Assembly (NCBI RefSeq): GCF_009882985.1
Contig: NZ_WTUZ01000007.1
Span: 96,194-151,632, forward strand
Reading direction: 5' to 3'
From: Paenibacillus silvestris
Lineage (GTDB): Bacteria; Bacillota; Bacilli; Paenibacillales; NBRC-103111
DNA length: 55,439 bases
Shown here: positions 25,388 to 34,587 of the stretch, in pieces
Numbering within the stretch: the first letter of the stretch is position 1
Layout of the letters: every line of letters begins with the position of its first letter
Program-made: the position numbers and the translations under genes
The notes under the pieces: model-generated
What the model was told of the DNA's origin: nothing
Seen by the model: the letters and a program-made list of their open reading frames with translations, nothing else
The model's database searches: none

Positions 25388-26227
25388 CTATCCTTTAACT
25401 GCACCCGCTGTCAAACCGGAGACCACTTGTTCCTGCATAATGATGTACACAATAATGCTAGGAATGACAACGATAATTGTAGCTGCGAACATAACGCCGT
25501 AATCACTTCCGAACTGACTTTTAAAATAATATAACGCCAAAGGCAGTGTTCTGCTGTTACTACCAGTAGTTAGTGTAAGTGCAAATTGAAATTCATTCCA
25601 ACATAATAAAAACTGTAACACGGCTGCCGTTGAGAAGCCCGGTTTTGAAAGAGGTAAAATGACTCGATAAAAGGTCTTTATGAAGCCGGCACCATCCAAA
25701 TAGGCGGACTCTTCCAATGACTTAGGAATGGTGAGAAAAAAACTTGAAAGAATGAATAAGGATGTTGGCAGTCCGAAACCAGCATACACAAGAATTAATC
25801 CAAATAGATTATCATACAAGCCTAATGTCTTCACAGTAAGATACAGAGGCTGCAACAGCGCAGCACCAGGTATTAATAAAGATAAAGACAGTAGGCCAAT
25901 TATGATATTTTTCCCTTTGAAATTGAATCGTGCAATGACATAAGATGACAATCCAAGAATAAACAGATTTAATAAGGTACCACCTACCGCAACAATGACA
26001 CTATTCAGATAAAATCTAGCTAAAGGAGCAATCTTAAACGCCTTCTCGTAATTACTTAAATCGAAATGACTCGCTAAACTTAAGGAGGAAACCATGATTT
26101 CTAGATTGCTTTTAAATGAGGATAGAAACACCCACAAGAATGGCGCAACAGATAAAACAATAATTAAGCCTACAAACATATATTTAGTTAATAATACTAA
26201 GTATTTCATTATGTTCATCTCCACCAT
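25388..26227 (-). CDS. Sugar ABC transporter permease, MalG-type
   Basis: A 279-residue CUT1 permease with six membrane helices. The segment APFLWVFLSSFKSNLEIM is the MalG signature near the N-terminus, and the EAA loop reads SLEESAYLDGAGFIKTFYR followed by ILPLSKPG. The first ATG (26227) is 5 bases after the upstream stop; an ATG six codons later has GGTGGAG at better spacing, so the exact start is uncertain. It works with the MalF-type permease just upstream and the binding protein at 27187. A separate ATPase is not encoded here. Confidence 0.88.
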   Translation of the reverse strand: MVEMNIMKYLVLLTKYMFVGLIIVLSVAPFLWVFLSSFKSNLEIMVSSLSLASHFDLSNYEKAFKIAPLARFYLNSVIVAVGGTLLNLFILGLSSYVIARFNFKGKNIIIGLLSLSLLIPGAALLQPLYLTVKTLGLYDNLFGLILVYAGFGLPTSLFILSSFFLTIPKSLEESAYLDGAGFIKTFYRVILPLSKPGFSTAAVLQFLLCWNEFQFALTLTTGSNSRTLPLALYYFKSQFGSDYGVMFAATIIVVIPSIIVYIIMQEQVVSGLTAGAVKG

Positions 26228-26232
26228 CCTAC

Positions 26233-27105
26233 TTATTCCAAGGCGTCTCCGATTTTAAACACAGCTTTCGTTGTCATGACAAACACGATGCCAAGCAAAA
26301 TCGCAAAAACCCCGATTGCATTCGCATAGCCAAAGTTATTGTCAATAAGCGCTGTTTTATATATATACATAGGCAAGTTCATTGTTTCGTTTCCTGGGCC
26401 TCCGCCTGTCGTCATCATAATAATGTCAAACTTCTGCAGAATGCTGGTTCCTGCCAAAAGAATGCAAGTTCCAATAATATTCCTCAGCATGGGGAGTACA
26501 ATATATAAATTGATTTTGAGTTCACTGGCCCCATCGATTCTCGCCGATTCAAATACACTTTCAGAAATAGCTGCAATTTCAGCTAGTACTAGAATCGTAA
26601 CAACAGCTGCATAAGGAAGCCAAGTCATCGTGACTGAGAAAAAAGCAGAGTTATAATCCATAAACCAGTTTTGTGAAAAACCCTCAAAACCGAAAAGCCT
26701 AATGATATGGTTCACAGCTCCGATTTCAGGATTAAGTATACTTAAAAAAAGCATGCCTATCGCGGCACCGGAAATAATATTGGGCAGCATATACACGGTT
26801 CTCGCGAATTTCCAATAGAACTCCTTCTTCAAAAGAATAAGAGCGAAACTGACACCAATCAGAATATGGACTGTCGATTGGAGCAGCATCCATAGGATCG
26901 TATTCCATACGCTTTTCCAGAAATCCGAGTCCAAGAACATGTCCGCATAGTTGTGTATCCCAATAAAAGACACTTTGGTACCTATTCGCCATTCTGTAAA
27001 AGAGGTGCCCAACAGAACTACACACGATGCGGCAAAAACCACAGTAAACAAGACTAGAGTTGGTAAGAGGAACAACGAAATATACACCTTATTTTTTGCC
27101 ATCAT
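26233..27105 (-). CDS. Sugar ABC transporter permease, MalF-type
   Basis: A 290-residue CUT1 permease with six membrane helices, beginning KVYISLFLLPTLVLFTVVF. The EAA loop is seen as SVFESARIDGASELKINLY followed by IVLPML. AGGAG lies 4 bases before the first of two adjacent ATG codons. It forms the transmembrane pore with the MalG-type partner downstream, and its gene is 81 bases after the binding-protein gene. Confidence 0.88.
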   Translation of the reverse strand: MMAKNKVYISLFLLPTLVLFTVVFAASCVVLLGTSFTEWRIGTKVSFIGIHNYADMFLDSDFWKSVWNTILWMLLQSTVHILIGVSFALILLKKEFYWKFARTVYMLPNIISGAAIGMLFLSILNPEIGAVNHIIRLFGFEGFSQNWFMDYNSAFFSVTMTWLPYAAVVTILVLAEIAAISESVFESARIDGASELKINLYIVLPMLRNIIGTCILLAGTSILQKFDIIMMTTGGGPGNETMNLPMYIYKTALIDNNFGYANAIGVFAILLGIVFVMTTKAVFKIGDALE

Positions 27106-27186
27106 GTGACTCCTTAGTTACTTGATCCGACTCCCCTAAACGAATTAGCTGAGAGGAGTCACATCCATTGTTTTATCCGGTATGTA

Positions 27187-28542
27187 CTATTTGTTTTTCT
27201 CTCCTGTGGTACTTAGCTTCTTAGCTATTTCCTCAGCTGTAGCCTTATTAAAGTTAAGTTCAGGGTATAACGTTTTCCAAGCTTCCGTTACATTGGCAAA
27301 GTTTAGTGAGTCTAGGTTGGCGAATTTGTTTTTAGCCTGACCTCCGAGTTCAACATTTGCCATAAAAAGCGGATTCTTTTGCTTAAACTCATCACTAGGT
27401 TTTACATTTACAGTCAACGGCATTGTGCTGCTGAGCTCAAGATTAATCTGCTGCGCATGAGCATCTGTTAAAAACTTCAACAATTTGATCGCTGCATCTT
27501 TTGTTTCCTTATCTTTAGCCGTTAACATATAACCGACCTCATAGGATGAAAACATGCCGGAATTGGGGTACATCGCTACGCCAACCTTTTTATCAAAGCC
27601 TTCAAGTGCTTTGGTTTTATCACTGAAGTCACTGATCATCCATGGACCATTTGCAATAATAGCCGCCTTGCCTTGCAAGAAATTGTTGGCCGCATTGGCA
27701 TAACCAGCACCAAGTGCATCCTTTGTCGTATATTTTTGAAGGATGGTTTGAATCTTCTTCAATCCTTCAATGAATTCAGGTGTTTCAAAGTTTTTTGGAA
27801 AAGGGGTATTCATGAACTTATTTCCTGCGTCTCCACTTGTCCCTACAATTGCCCCCAGGAGTAGATTGGTTGTCCATGCATTTTCGCCTGTCATCATAGC
27901 TAACGGGGCAATGCCAGTCGATGTTTTAATTTTTTCGAGATTGGCAAGAAATTCATCCCACGTAGCTGCTGGCTTCACTCCTGCTTTATCGAACAGCTCC
28001 CTATTGTAGAAATATCCAATAAGCTGTGCACCGTTGGCTATCGACCAAACTTTTCCATCTCGTGAGTTCGACTTGATTGCCTCATTGCCAACTTCCGCTT
28101 TCCACGCAGCATCCCCTTCCAAATATTCGTTTAACGGTGTGGCCAAATTCCCTTTTATGAGTAAATCATTAAGACCATTTTTCCCTTCAACAACATCGGG
28201 TAGGTCTTTTGAAGCCGCAAGCACCTTAATCTTGTCAACATAGGCTTGATCACCTGGAATTTCTTCAATTTGCAGGTCAATTTCTCCGTTATATTTCTTC
28301 TTAAACTCATCCAATATTTTCTTCTCTGCAGCTGCGGATACATGTGTGCCTACCCGATAAGTCGCGTATTTGATTTTCACAGGTGCCTTCTTTGGCTCTA
28401 CCGTATTCTGTACGGCTGCCGGGCTCGGGCTCGGACTCTCTTTTGTTTCTATTGTCTTTACCGAGCTGCAGGCTACCAAAGATAGCGCTAACATACCACT
28501 TGTAATCATTGTCATTCCTTTACTTACATATCTCTTTCCCAC
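27187..28542 (-). CDS. Sugar ABC transporter substrate-binding lipoprotein
   Basis: A 451-residue family 1 solute-binding protein. The signal peptide ends with lipobox LSLVACSS, followed by a Ser/Pro-rich linker (KESPSPSPAAVQ) that tethers the domain above the membrane. IANGPWMISDFS in the second lobe is a family hallmark. It starts with GTG preceded by GGGGA at 8 bases. It is the first gene of an operon with two permeases and the SLH enzyme, and is divergent from the YesM/YesN pair, which probably senses the same sugar and switches the operon on. Confidence 0.9.
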   Translation of the reverse strand: MGKRYVSKGMTMITSGMLALSLVACSSVKTIETKESPSPSPAAVQNTVEPKKAPVKIKYATYRVGTHVSAAAEKKILDEFKKKYNGEIDLQIEEIPGDQAYVDKIKVLAASKDLPDVVEGKNGLNDLLIKGNLATPLNEYLEGDAAWKAEVGNEAIKSNSRDGKVWSIANGAQLIGYFYNRELFDKAGVKPAATWDEFLANLEKIKTSTGIAPLAMMTGENAWTTNLLLGAIVGTSGDAGNKFMNTPFPKNFETPEFIEGLKKIQTILQKYTTKDALGAGYANAANNFLQGKAAIIANGPWMISDFSDKTKALEGFDKKVGVAMYPNSGMFSSYEVGYMLTAKDKETKDAAIKLLKFLTDAHAQQINLELSSTMPLTVNVKPSDEFKQKNPLFMANVELGGQAKNKFANLDSLNFANVTEAWKTLYPELNFNKATAEEIAKKLSTTGEKNK

Positions 28543-28669
28543 GTTGTGAATCCCCTTTCAAGATGTTATTCAGCTAAAATACTTTACTTCATCATCTTAT
28601 TACCTATAATTAGGAATGTTAATGAGAAAATGCAGCTATAACCTTGCATTATTTTTACTTATATCGATA

Positions 28670-28684
28670 TTCAAGCGCTTCCAA
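28670..28684 (-). promoter_or_regulatory. cre-like site upstream of the sugar-binding protein gene
   Basis: On the minus strand TTGGAAGCGCTTGAA matches WTGNAANCGNWNNCW with one mismatch at position 14. It lies in the divergent region, about 128 bases before the GTG at 28542. Confidence 0.4.
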
Positions 28685-28754
28685 TCTGTCATATGGTAAG
28701 TTTTATTGTGATATTTTGACTTTTCTATAGAAATTTACACTCCCTTCATTGATT

Positions 28755-28769
28755 AAATAGCGCTTTCAT
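28755..28769 (-). promoter_or_regulatory. cre-like site upstream of the histidine kinase gene
   Basis: On the minus strand ATGAAAGCGCTATTT matches WTGNAANCGNWNNCW with one mismatch at position 14. It is 36 bases before the kinase start, near where its promoter should be. Confidence 0.4.
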
Positions 28770-28804
28770 CTATTCACGATTACAATGAATCTGGGAGGTT
28801 AATT

Positions 28805-30595
28805 ATGTTCTCTTTTTTAAAAGCAATACCCATCCGGCATAAAATAATTGTCACTACTGTTTTTATGATGCTTTTCCCAATGTCCGTTTCAGGACTATAT
28901 TTTTATTGGAGTATGTCTTCTGAATTGACTAAGAATGCGGAGTACAATTGGTCACAACTTATGGGGCAAACGAACGACAATATTGAAACCTCTTTCAGAC
29001 TGATAACAGATACTTCCCTGCACATGCTTTCTACCAAATCGGTTAGAACCTGGCTTGCCGGCGATACTTCCGGAGAGAGTGACAATTACAGTCAATTTGT
29101 TAATAAAAGTGAAATGGAGGAGGAACTTAACTATAGTTTAATGTTTAATACAGCCTGGGTTAGCAAACTTATCTCAACCGTTTATATTTTTCAAAATGAA
29201 TCCACCTTCTCCTCCACTTCCAGATCTACAAAAGATGTCAACATCGTTACTGCAAATAATATAAACATATATAATCAGCAGAAAGGGTTGAACATTGAGG
29301 GGATTGTTCCTGTTCCTGCCTTCTATAACGACAACGTGATTTATTATGCGAGGAACCTCTCCAACATTTATCATCCTGAACAACGGTTATATTTAATTAT
29401 CGGCATTGATGAAAATCAAATCTTTAATAAATATGCTGCATTACTTGAGATTCCTGGCGCAATGGTGTATCTCCTCGATAAACAAGGCTTAATTTATTCA
29501 AGTTCGAATAAAACTCTAATTGGAAATAAAGTAGACTCATCCATTTTACAGTTAAGCGATAAATCAGATATCAATACGCTAACTTTGGACAATCGGACCT
29601 ACATGGTAGCAGCGAAAAAAATTAGTGAGAGTGGACTAAGCTTTGTTGTCTGTATTCCGAAGAAACAAATTCTGGCCAAGCTGTCGGATCATATGAAAAA
29701 TTACACACTCTTTTTACTCCTAATCTTGCTCGTATTCCTTGTATCAACTATCTTCCTATCTCTTCGATTTACTCGCTTTATCAAGGATTTGTTACGTAAC
29801 ATCAATCAGGTGAAGGTTGGAAACTACGAGGCCAAAATGCCCGCGTATGCTGATCTGGAGTTGAATCTGCTTAGTCACACCTTCAACAAAATGACAAGTG
29901 AGATCAAATATCTCTTTAAACAAGTATACGAAAAACAGCTCTTACTGAAAGAAACGGAATTGAAATTTTTGCAATCGCAAATGAATCCACACTTTTTATT
30001 CAATACGCTTATCACCATAGGGTATAAAGCACGGTTTTCCAAAGATGAGACTGTCTATAAAATGGTTATGTCTTTAACCGAGTTATTACAAGCAAGTATG
30101 TATACAGACAGTAAAACGAAAATAACAATTCGTGAGGAATTGGAGATTGTCAATTTTTACTTGTATCTACAGAAAATGCGGTTTGAAGATAAACTGGATT
30201 TTCGTATTGAAGTAAAAGACGAGGCCCTTTTGGACTTATATGTGCCTAAGTTTTGTCTAGAGCCTATCGTCGAAAATGCAGTCGTCCATGGTATTGAAAA
30301 TAAAATGGATAAAGGCACCATCACCATTACAATCAGTGAAGTTTCTCATTCTATTTATTTCGAGATTGAAGATGACGGTCTAGGCTTTAAAACAGACCAA
30401 ATCAATCAAGATTACGTGGTACATAGCGAGCGCCGAAGAAAAGGTCACAACCATATTGGATTACATAATACAAATCATAGAATTAAGCTAATCTATGGGG
30501 AACAATACGGGATTACCATCCAGAGTAAAGTAAACATAGGGACGAAGGTTGCCGTTCTTATTCCTGCCGATAAGGGAGAAAACAATGATGTATAA
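28805..30595 (+). CDS. YesM-type sensor histidine kinase
   Basis: A 596-residue membrane kinase. One membrane helix lies at about residues 13-33 and a second at about 300-322; the segment between is an extracellular double-Cache-like sensor. A HAMP linker (SLRFTRFIKDLLRNINQVK) follows, then the His_kinase domain with phospho-acceptor His396 in QSQMNPHFLFNTL, and the ATPase domain with N box EPIVENAVVHGIE and G box DDGLGFK. GGGAGG lies 6 bases before the ATG. It is co-transcribed with the response regulator, which overlaps its last codons, and is divergent from a sugar import operon it probably controls. Confidence 0.92.
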   Translation: MFSFLKAIPIRHKIIVTTVFMMLFPMSVSGLYFYWSMSSELTKNAEYNWSQLMGQTNDNIETSFRLITDTSLHMLSTKSVRTWLAGDTSGESDNYSQFVNKSEMEEELNYSLMFNTAWVSKLISTVYIFQNESTFSSTSRSTKDVNIVTANNINIYNQQKGLNIEGIVPVPAFYNDNVIYYARNLSNIYHPEQRLYLIIGIDENQIFNKYAALLEIPGAMVYLLDKQGLIYSSSNKTLIGNKVDSSILQLSDKSDINTLTLDNRTYMVAAKKISESGLSFVVCIPKKQILAKLSDHMKNYTLFLLLILLVFLVSTIFLSLRFTRFIKDLLRNINQVKVGNYEAKMPAYADLELNLLSHTFNKMTSEIKYLFKQVYEKQLLLKETELKFLQSQMNPHFLFNTLITIGYKARFSKDETVYKMVMSLTELLQASMYTDSKTKITIREELEIVNFYLYLQKMRFEDKLDFRIEVKDEALLDLYVPKFCLEPIVENAVVHGIENKMDKGTITITISEVSHSIYFEIEDDGLGFKTDQINQDYVVHSERRRKGHNHIGLHNTNHRIKLIYGEQYGITIQSKVNIGTKVAVLIPADKGENNDV

Positions 30596-32147
30596 GGTGA
30601 TGATTGTTGATGATGAATCCGTCATTAGGCAAGGTCTACAAAGTTTTGTAGACTGGAAGTCTCTTGACTGTGAACTGGTTGTGATGGCTTCAAATGGCAT
30701 GGAAGCAAAAGAGTATTTGCAATCCGTTCAAATAGATATTGTGATAACAGATATAAAGATGCCCGGGATGGACGGCATTGAACTAGCCAAATATATGTAC
30801 GAAAATCACTCTCATACCAAAGTCATTCTATTAACCGCTTATGCCGATTTTGCGTATGCACAATCCGCAATCAAGTATAACGTCGTTGACTTCCTTGTGA
30901 AAATTAACCCCACCGAGAAGATTCCTGAAGCTGTACAAAAAGCCAAGGAATTAATCGCTTTGCAGCAGAAACACTTATCCGAAATTCGGGATAAATTCAT
31001 CAAAGAAGTTTACGACAACATGATTAGTCACCCTGAGGTCATTGCAAACAAAATGAAAGAACATGGCATCTTTCTTGATCATTATTTAATTGCGGTTTTT
31101 GAAATTAACGACCTTGCTGAAAATCATAGTGAAACGACTTCCAGAGAATACGACAGTTTGGTTAATCAAGTCAGACACTTTTCAAACCTTGCCTTCAAAG
31201 ATTCCCAACATTACACTTCAATCATAAGTAGAAATCAACTTGTATCAATTGTATCCTTTGCGAATGAGAACGAATCCGAATACAAGCAGTTAATACCAAA
31301 TAAATGTCGTGAAATTTTGAAAATGGTCGACAATTTCATGAACTTTACCGTACATGTTGGAATAAGTCTTCCACACATCTCTCCATTTGAACTATCCGAA
31401 GCATTTGGCGAAGCAAAGAAAGCGCTTACCGATGGTTTGTATCATGATATCGCGATTTCTTTCTATCATCCAAACGATACAACGTCTCTCGGTTTGAGAT
31501 CTGTACAAACGCATACCTATATAGACGAAATCATTACCTATATCCAACAGGAAAACGCAGTTGAAGCTTCTTTGAAATTGACAAAGCTATTTGACTCCTA
31601 TAAAGAAAACAATGCACCTATTGAACATATAAAAGCAGGCGGGTTACTCTTATGCTCCATGACTTTCAAATTATTCGCCGAACCTCAGTGGGCAGACTTA
31701 TCTTTCGTAAACAATGAATCTAAGGCCTATGCTCAAATCCAGAACTGCAAGTCAATTCGTGATCTGTTCCAAATGTTAAGCAGCTTCATTCAATCGTCTA
31801 TTCATATCCTTAGTTCGCAAGGAAATCATAGTAATTACCTCGTGAGGGAAGTAAACAAGTGTATCCGTGAACATTTCAATAAACAAATTAATCTGCAGTT
31901 CATTGCTGAATATGTCCATGTAAATAGCAGCTATTTAAGCCGACTATATAAAAAAGAAACAGGTGAAGCGCTAATGGACACGCTTAACAAATACCGCATT
32001 GATATGGCAAAAAGAATGCTCAAAAACTCAACATTGAAAATATTCGAAGTTGCCAGAGGGGTAGGGATCGAGGATCCAGCCTATTTCACTCATGTCTTTA
32101 CGAAATATACAGGGGTGAGTCCAAGAGCTTTTAAGGAAAAAATATGA
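30585..32147 (+). CDS. YesN-type response regulator with AraC DNA-binding domain
   Basis: A 520-residue regulator. The receiver domain has Asp9/Asp10 and phospho-acceptor Asp56 (VITDIKMPGMDG). A long middle region of about 270 residues is typical of YesN proteins. The C-terminus is a two-HTH AraC domain (LQFIAEYVHVNSSYLSRLYK, then IFEVARGVGIEDPAYFTHVF). GGGAGAA stands before two adjacent ATG codons at 30585 and 30588; the gene overlaps the kinase end by 11 bases, indicating translational coupling. It likely activates the divergent sugar operon. Confidence 0.92.
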   Translation: MMYKVMIVDDESVIRQGLQSFVDWKSLDCELVVMASNGMEAKEYLQSVQIDIVITDIKMPGMDGIELAKYMYENHSHTKVILLTAYADFAYAQSAIKYNVVDFLVKINPTEKIPEAVQKAKELIALQQKHLSEIRDKFIKEVYDNMISHPEVIANKMKEHGIFLDHYLIAVFEINDLAENHSETTSREYDSLVNQVRHFSNLAFKDSQHYTSIISRNQLVSIVSFANENESEYKQLIPNKCREILKMVDNFMNFTVHVGISLPHISPFELSEAFGEAKKALTDGLYHDIAISFYHPNDTTSLGLRSVQTHTYIDEIITYIQQENAVEASLKLTKLFDSYKENNAPIEHIKAGGLLLCSMTFKLFAEPQWADLSFVNNESKAYAQIQNCKSIRDLFQMLSSFIQSSIHILSSQGNHSNYLVREVNKCIREHFNKQINLQFIAEYVHVNSSYLSRLYKKETGEALMDTLNKYRIDMAKRMLKNSTLKIFEVARGVGIEDPAYFTHVFTKYTGVSPRAFKEKI

Positions 32148-32170
32148 TGGGTGGATAGAATGCAAGAAAG

Positions 32171-32224
32171 AAGGGCTGCTTCGCGGCAGCCCTTTTGAGA
32201 TTGAACTATCGTCTTCCGTTCAAT
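32171..32224 (+). repeat. Dispersed repeat, copy 10, acting as terminator
   Basis: A strong hairpin GGGCTGC-ttcgcg-GCAGCCC within AAGGG/CCCTT (32171-32194) is followed by TTTT, then the right box ATTGAACTATCGTCTTCCG with TTCAAT. The left box is missing. It ends the YesM/YesN transcript, showing that the repeat hairpin can serve as an intrinsic terminator. Confidence 0.8.
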
Positions 32225-32333
32225 AAGAAAGGTTTATTTGTCCCAAGGAAACTTAAACCCACCTAATTCATAGCTTTAAGAAGATTTATTTTTTCGTTTT
32301 GAAAATTACGATATCAACTCCAATTGCAATTTG

Positions 32334-33473
32334 TCATTCAATCTCTGTATTCAAAATCCTAACTTCAAAATGTGGCTCGATCAACAATCGAGAATAATCC
32401 TTTCTCCACTCCAACGTTTTCCAAAGAGCTGGTTGAAATGCTTTTAACTCCTTTCCGATGCCAAGAACATCCGAATTCGCCTCTTGTATTTTTTTTATCG
32501 CGTCAATTGCCATTTCATTTAAATGATTACTTAGTGCTTTTTCCATTTCATTGACGTATTCCGTCTTAAGACCAGAAAGCTCTTCTCCAAGTTCGGTTGC
32601 ATAAATGTTCATTCTTACCTTAATCGTAATATCCGGAGGTCCACTCAACTGTTGACGTGCGATGATTTTGCTGTTTATTTTCTTAATAAAAAAAGCGTAA
32701 TCCTTGTCATCCAAGTGGCCCGTCCTTGCAACCCGCCCATAATTATATTTTGATGAAAATCCCTTTAATTTCTGTATAACATTCCCGTTCCCTACGAGAA
32801 ACATTATGCTTTGAACTTGTTCATTATTAAGTTTAATACCTGTGCTTTCGCTCTGACGAAATAATAAAGCCCCATTTAATTCCATCCGAGAATTGGCATG
32901 TTTGATTACAGGTAATACAAAATCATTTAATGGCTCTTCCTTAGATAAAAGAAAATCCATCATCGTAACGTTGGGAACAATACCGTATGTTTCTAAAGAT
33001 TTCACAAAGTCATTTAACAGTTTCGTTTTATCAGTGATTGTGCTGCTATTAAACTGCTTGAAAAATGGCGAATCTTGATCGTCAAGAATGACTACCGGCG
33101 AATTAATTGTTGTAAATGGCGTATCAAGCAAAAAGGAAAGCTCACGAACTGGTTGATGTGCTGCAAAACTTTCGCTTAATAAAAACAATCTAGTATTAAT
33201 CCCAATAAAAGGACCCTGTTCTTTATATAACCCCTGCCCAACCGCTTCGATTACATTTGAATCTGAAATCTCTGTTGATTCCGATACAGAAATACCGCTT
33301 CCTTGCCCGGCCTTACTTAATTTGGTAACAACAAAGTTCAGCAATACTTTGCGACTCTTCTCATCATAATCAATCCCAGTTATATCAACTATTTTAAGGT
33401 TTCGCAGCGGTAATCGGTCCCAGCAACCGGTAAGAAGTAACAAGATCATTATGCTTACTACAACCCTCTTCAT
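32334..33473 (-). CDS. Ger(x)C family spore germination lipoprotein
   Basis: A 379-residue germinant-receptor C subunit. The signal peptide ends in lipobox LLLTGCWDRLPL; the CWDxxE-like start of the mature protein is typical of GerC proteins. It is lipid-anchored to the outer face of the spore inner membrane and works with the A and B subunits. Its start overlaps the GerB-type gene by 4 bases, so the two are translationally coupled. It is the last gene of the operon. Confidence 0.9.
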   Translation of the reverse strand: MKRVVVSIMILLLLTGCWDRLPLRNLKIVDITGIDYDEKSRKVLLNFVVTKLSKAGQGSGISVSESTEISDSNVIEAVGQGLYKEQGPFIGINTRLFLLSESFAAHQPVRELSFLLDTPFTTINSPVVILDDQDSPFFKQFNSSTITDKTKLLNDFVKSLETYGIVPNVTMMDFLLSKEEPLNDFVLPVIKHANSRMELNGALLFRQSESTGIKLNNEQVQSIMFLVGNGNVIQKLKGFSSKYNYGRVARTGHLDDKDYAFFIKKINSKIIARQQLSGPPDITIKVRMNIYATELGEELSGLKTEYVNEMEKALSNHLNEMAIDAIKKIQEANSDVLGIGKELKAFQPALWKTLEWRKDYSRLLIEPHFEVRILNTEIE

Positions 33474-34567
33474 CTTGCCCCCACCTTCCCCCGCGTTATC
33501 GAAGTTATCAGAAGGAGTGACGGTATTATGGCAATAACAACAAGTGTAGCAAAACTATGATAGCTGGAAAATTGAAAGATAACTTTGCGGTCCGATCCAA
33601 ATACACCTAATCCGAAACATAAGATCCCTAATAACCAGACGATGACCGCATGGTTCCCCTTCTCTTTTCCAAAAGTAAAAGAAAGGTATCGGGCTGCCAA
33701 AAACAAATATACATAGGCTGTTACAGTCGTAACCGAAAGCCAAATTGTCATGAATACGATATCTAAACTTTGCACGACAGGCCATCTAAATTGGCGGAGT
33801 ATAAAGACCATAGGCTCAGGGATTACTTTAAGCTGATTTTCACTGAAATTAAACGTTACAATTAAGGAAATTAACATATAAAAGAGAGTGGTACATCCAT
33901 TGGCGGCAGTCATTACAATAAAGACATCTTTCTTTTTTCGGTAACTTAATGTTGGAAAGACATACAGAAGGAGCTCATAACCAGCATATGCCCAAAAGGC
34001 AGGAAGAGCATCCTTCATGATGGCTCCCATCCCATGACTGCCGATTGGAAAAAAATGACGAATATCCCCTTTTCCTATCCCACTGATAAAAATAATGACC
34101 GTGGCAATAAAAAACATAATCATTATGTTCTGTGTAATTACAGCAATAGACCGGAGTGAAGAAGAAGCGATGAACGCAGCGATTCCGACTGAGATACCAA
34201 CTAGAACTAACCAGGGCGTTCTAATCAATACCCATCGACTTAACACATCGGAATAAGAAACAATGACCATAAGACTGGACTCGGCACAATATAACCCTAT
34301 GATCATATTCAGAATAGATCCCATTACTTTTCCAACAATGTTATTCATATATTGAGGCAACGCCCGATCGGCGTATCTCGCACTAAGGCAATAGATAATC
34401 GTGATAATCGCTTGCGCAATAACCCCTCCGATGCATACAGATATCCATGAGTCATAACCTGAGTGTTTGGACTCTGCAAAGGGAATGGATAAGACGGATA
34501 CTCCCACTTGAGTTAAAATAATGAGATTAAAAAGCTGTGTTAGAGAAAGCTTCTTAAGGTGAATCAT
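33470..34567 (-). CDS. GerB/GerAB-type spore germination permease
   Basis: A 365-residue integral membrane protein with about ten helices, of the APC-like endospore germination permease family (LTQLFNLIILTQVGVSVLSI at the start, PAFWAYAGYELLLYVFP in the middle). As the B subunit of a GerA-type receptor it is thought to bind the germinant. AAAGGGG precedes the ATG. It lies 20 bases after the GerA-type gene and overlaps the GerC-type gene by 4 bases. Confidence 0.9.
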   Translation of the reverse strand: MIHLKKLSLTQLFNLIILTQVGVSVLSIPFAESKHSGYDSWISVCIGGVIAQAIITIIYCLSARYADRALPQYMNNIVGKVMGSILNMIIGLYCAESSLMVIVSYSDVLSRWVLIRTPWLVLVGISVGIAAFIASSSLRSIAVITQNIMIMFFIATVIIFISGIGKGDIRHFFPIGSHGMGAIMKDALPAFWAYAGYELLLYVFPTLSYRKKKDVFIVMTAANGCTTLFYMLISLIVTFNFSENQLKVIPEPMVFILRQFRWPVVQSLDIVFMTIWLSVTTVTAYVYLFLAARYLSFTFGKEKGNHAVIVWLLGILCFGLGVFGSDRKVIFQFSSYHSFATLVVIAIIPSLLLITSITRGKVGAR

Positions 34568-34587
34568 TCATTTTTACCCCTTTGCAT

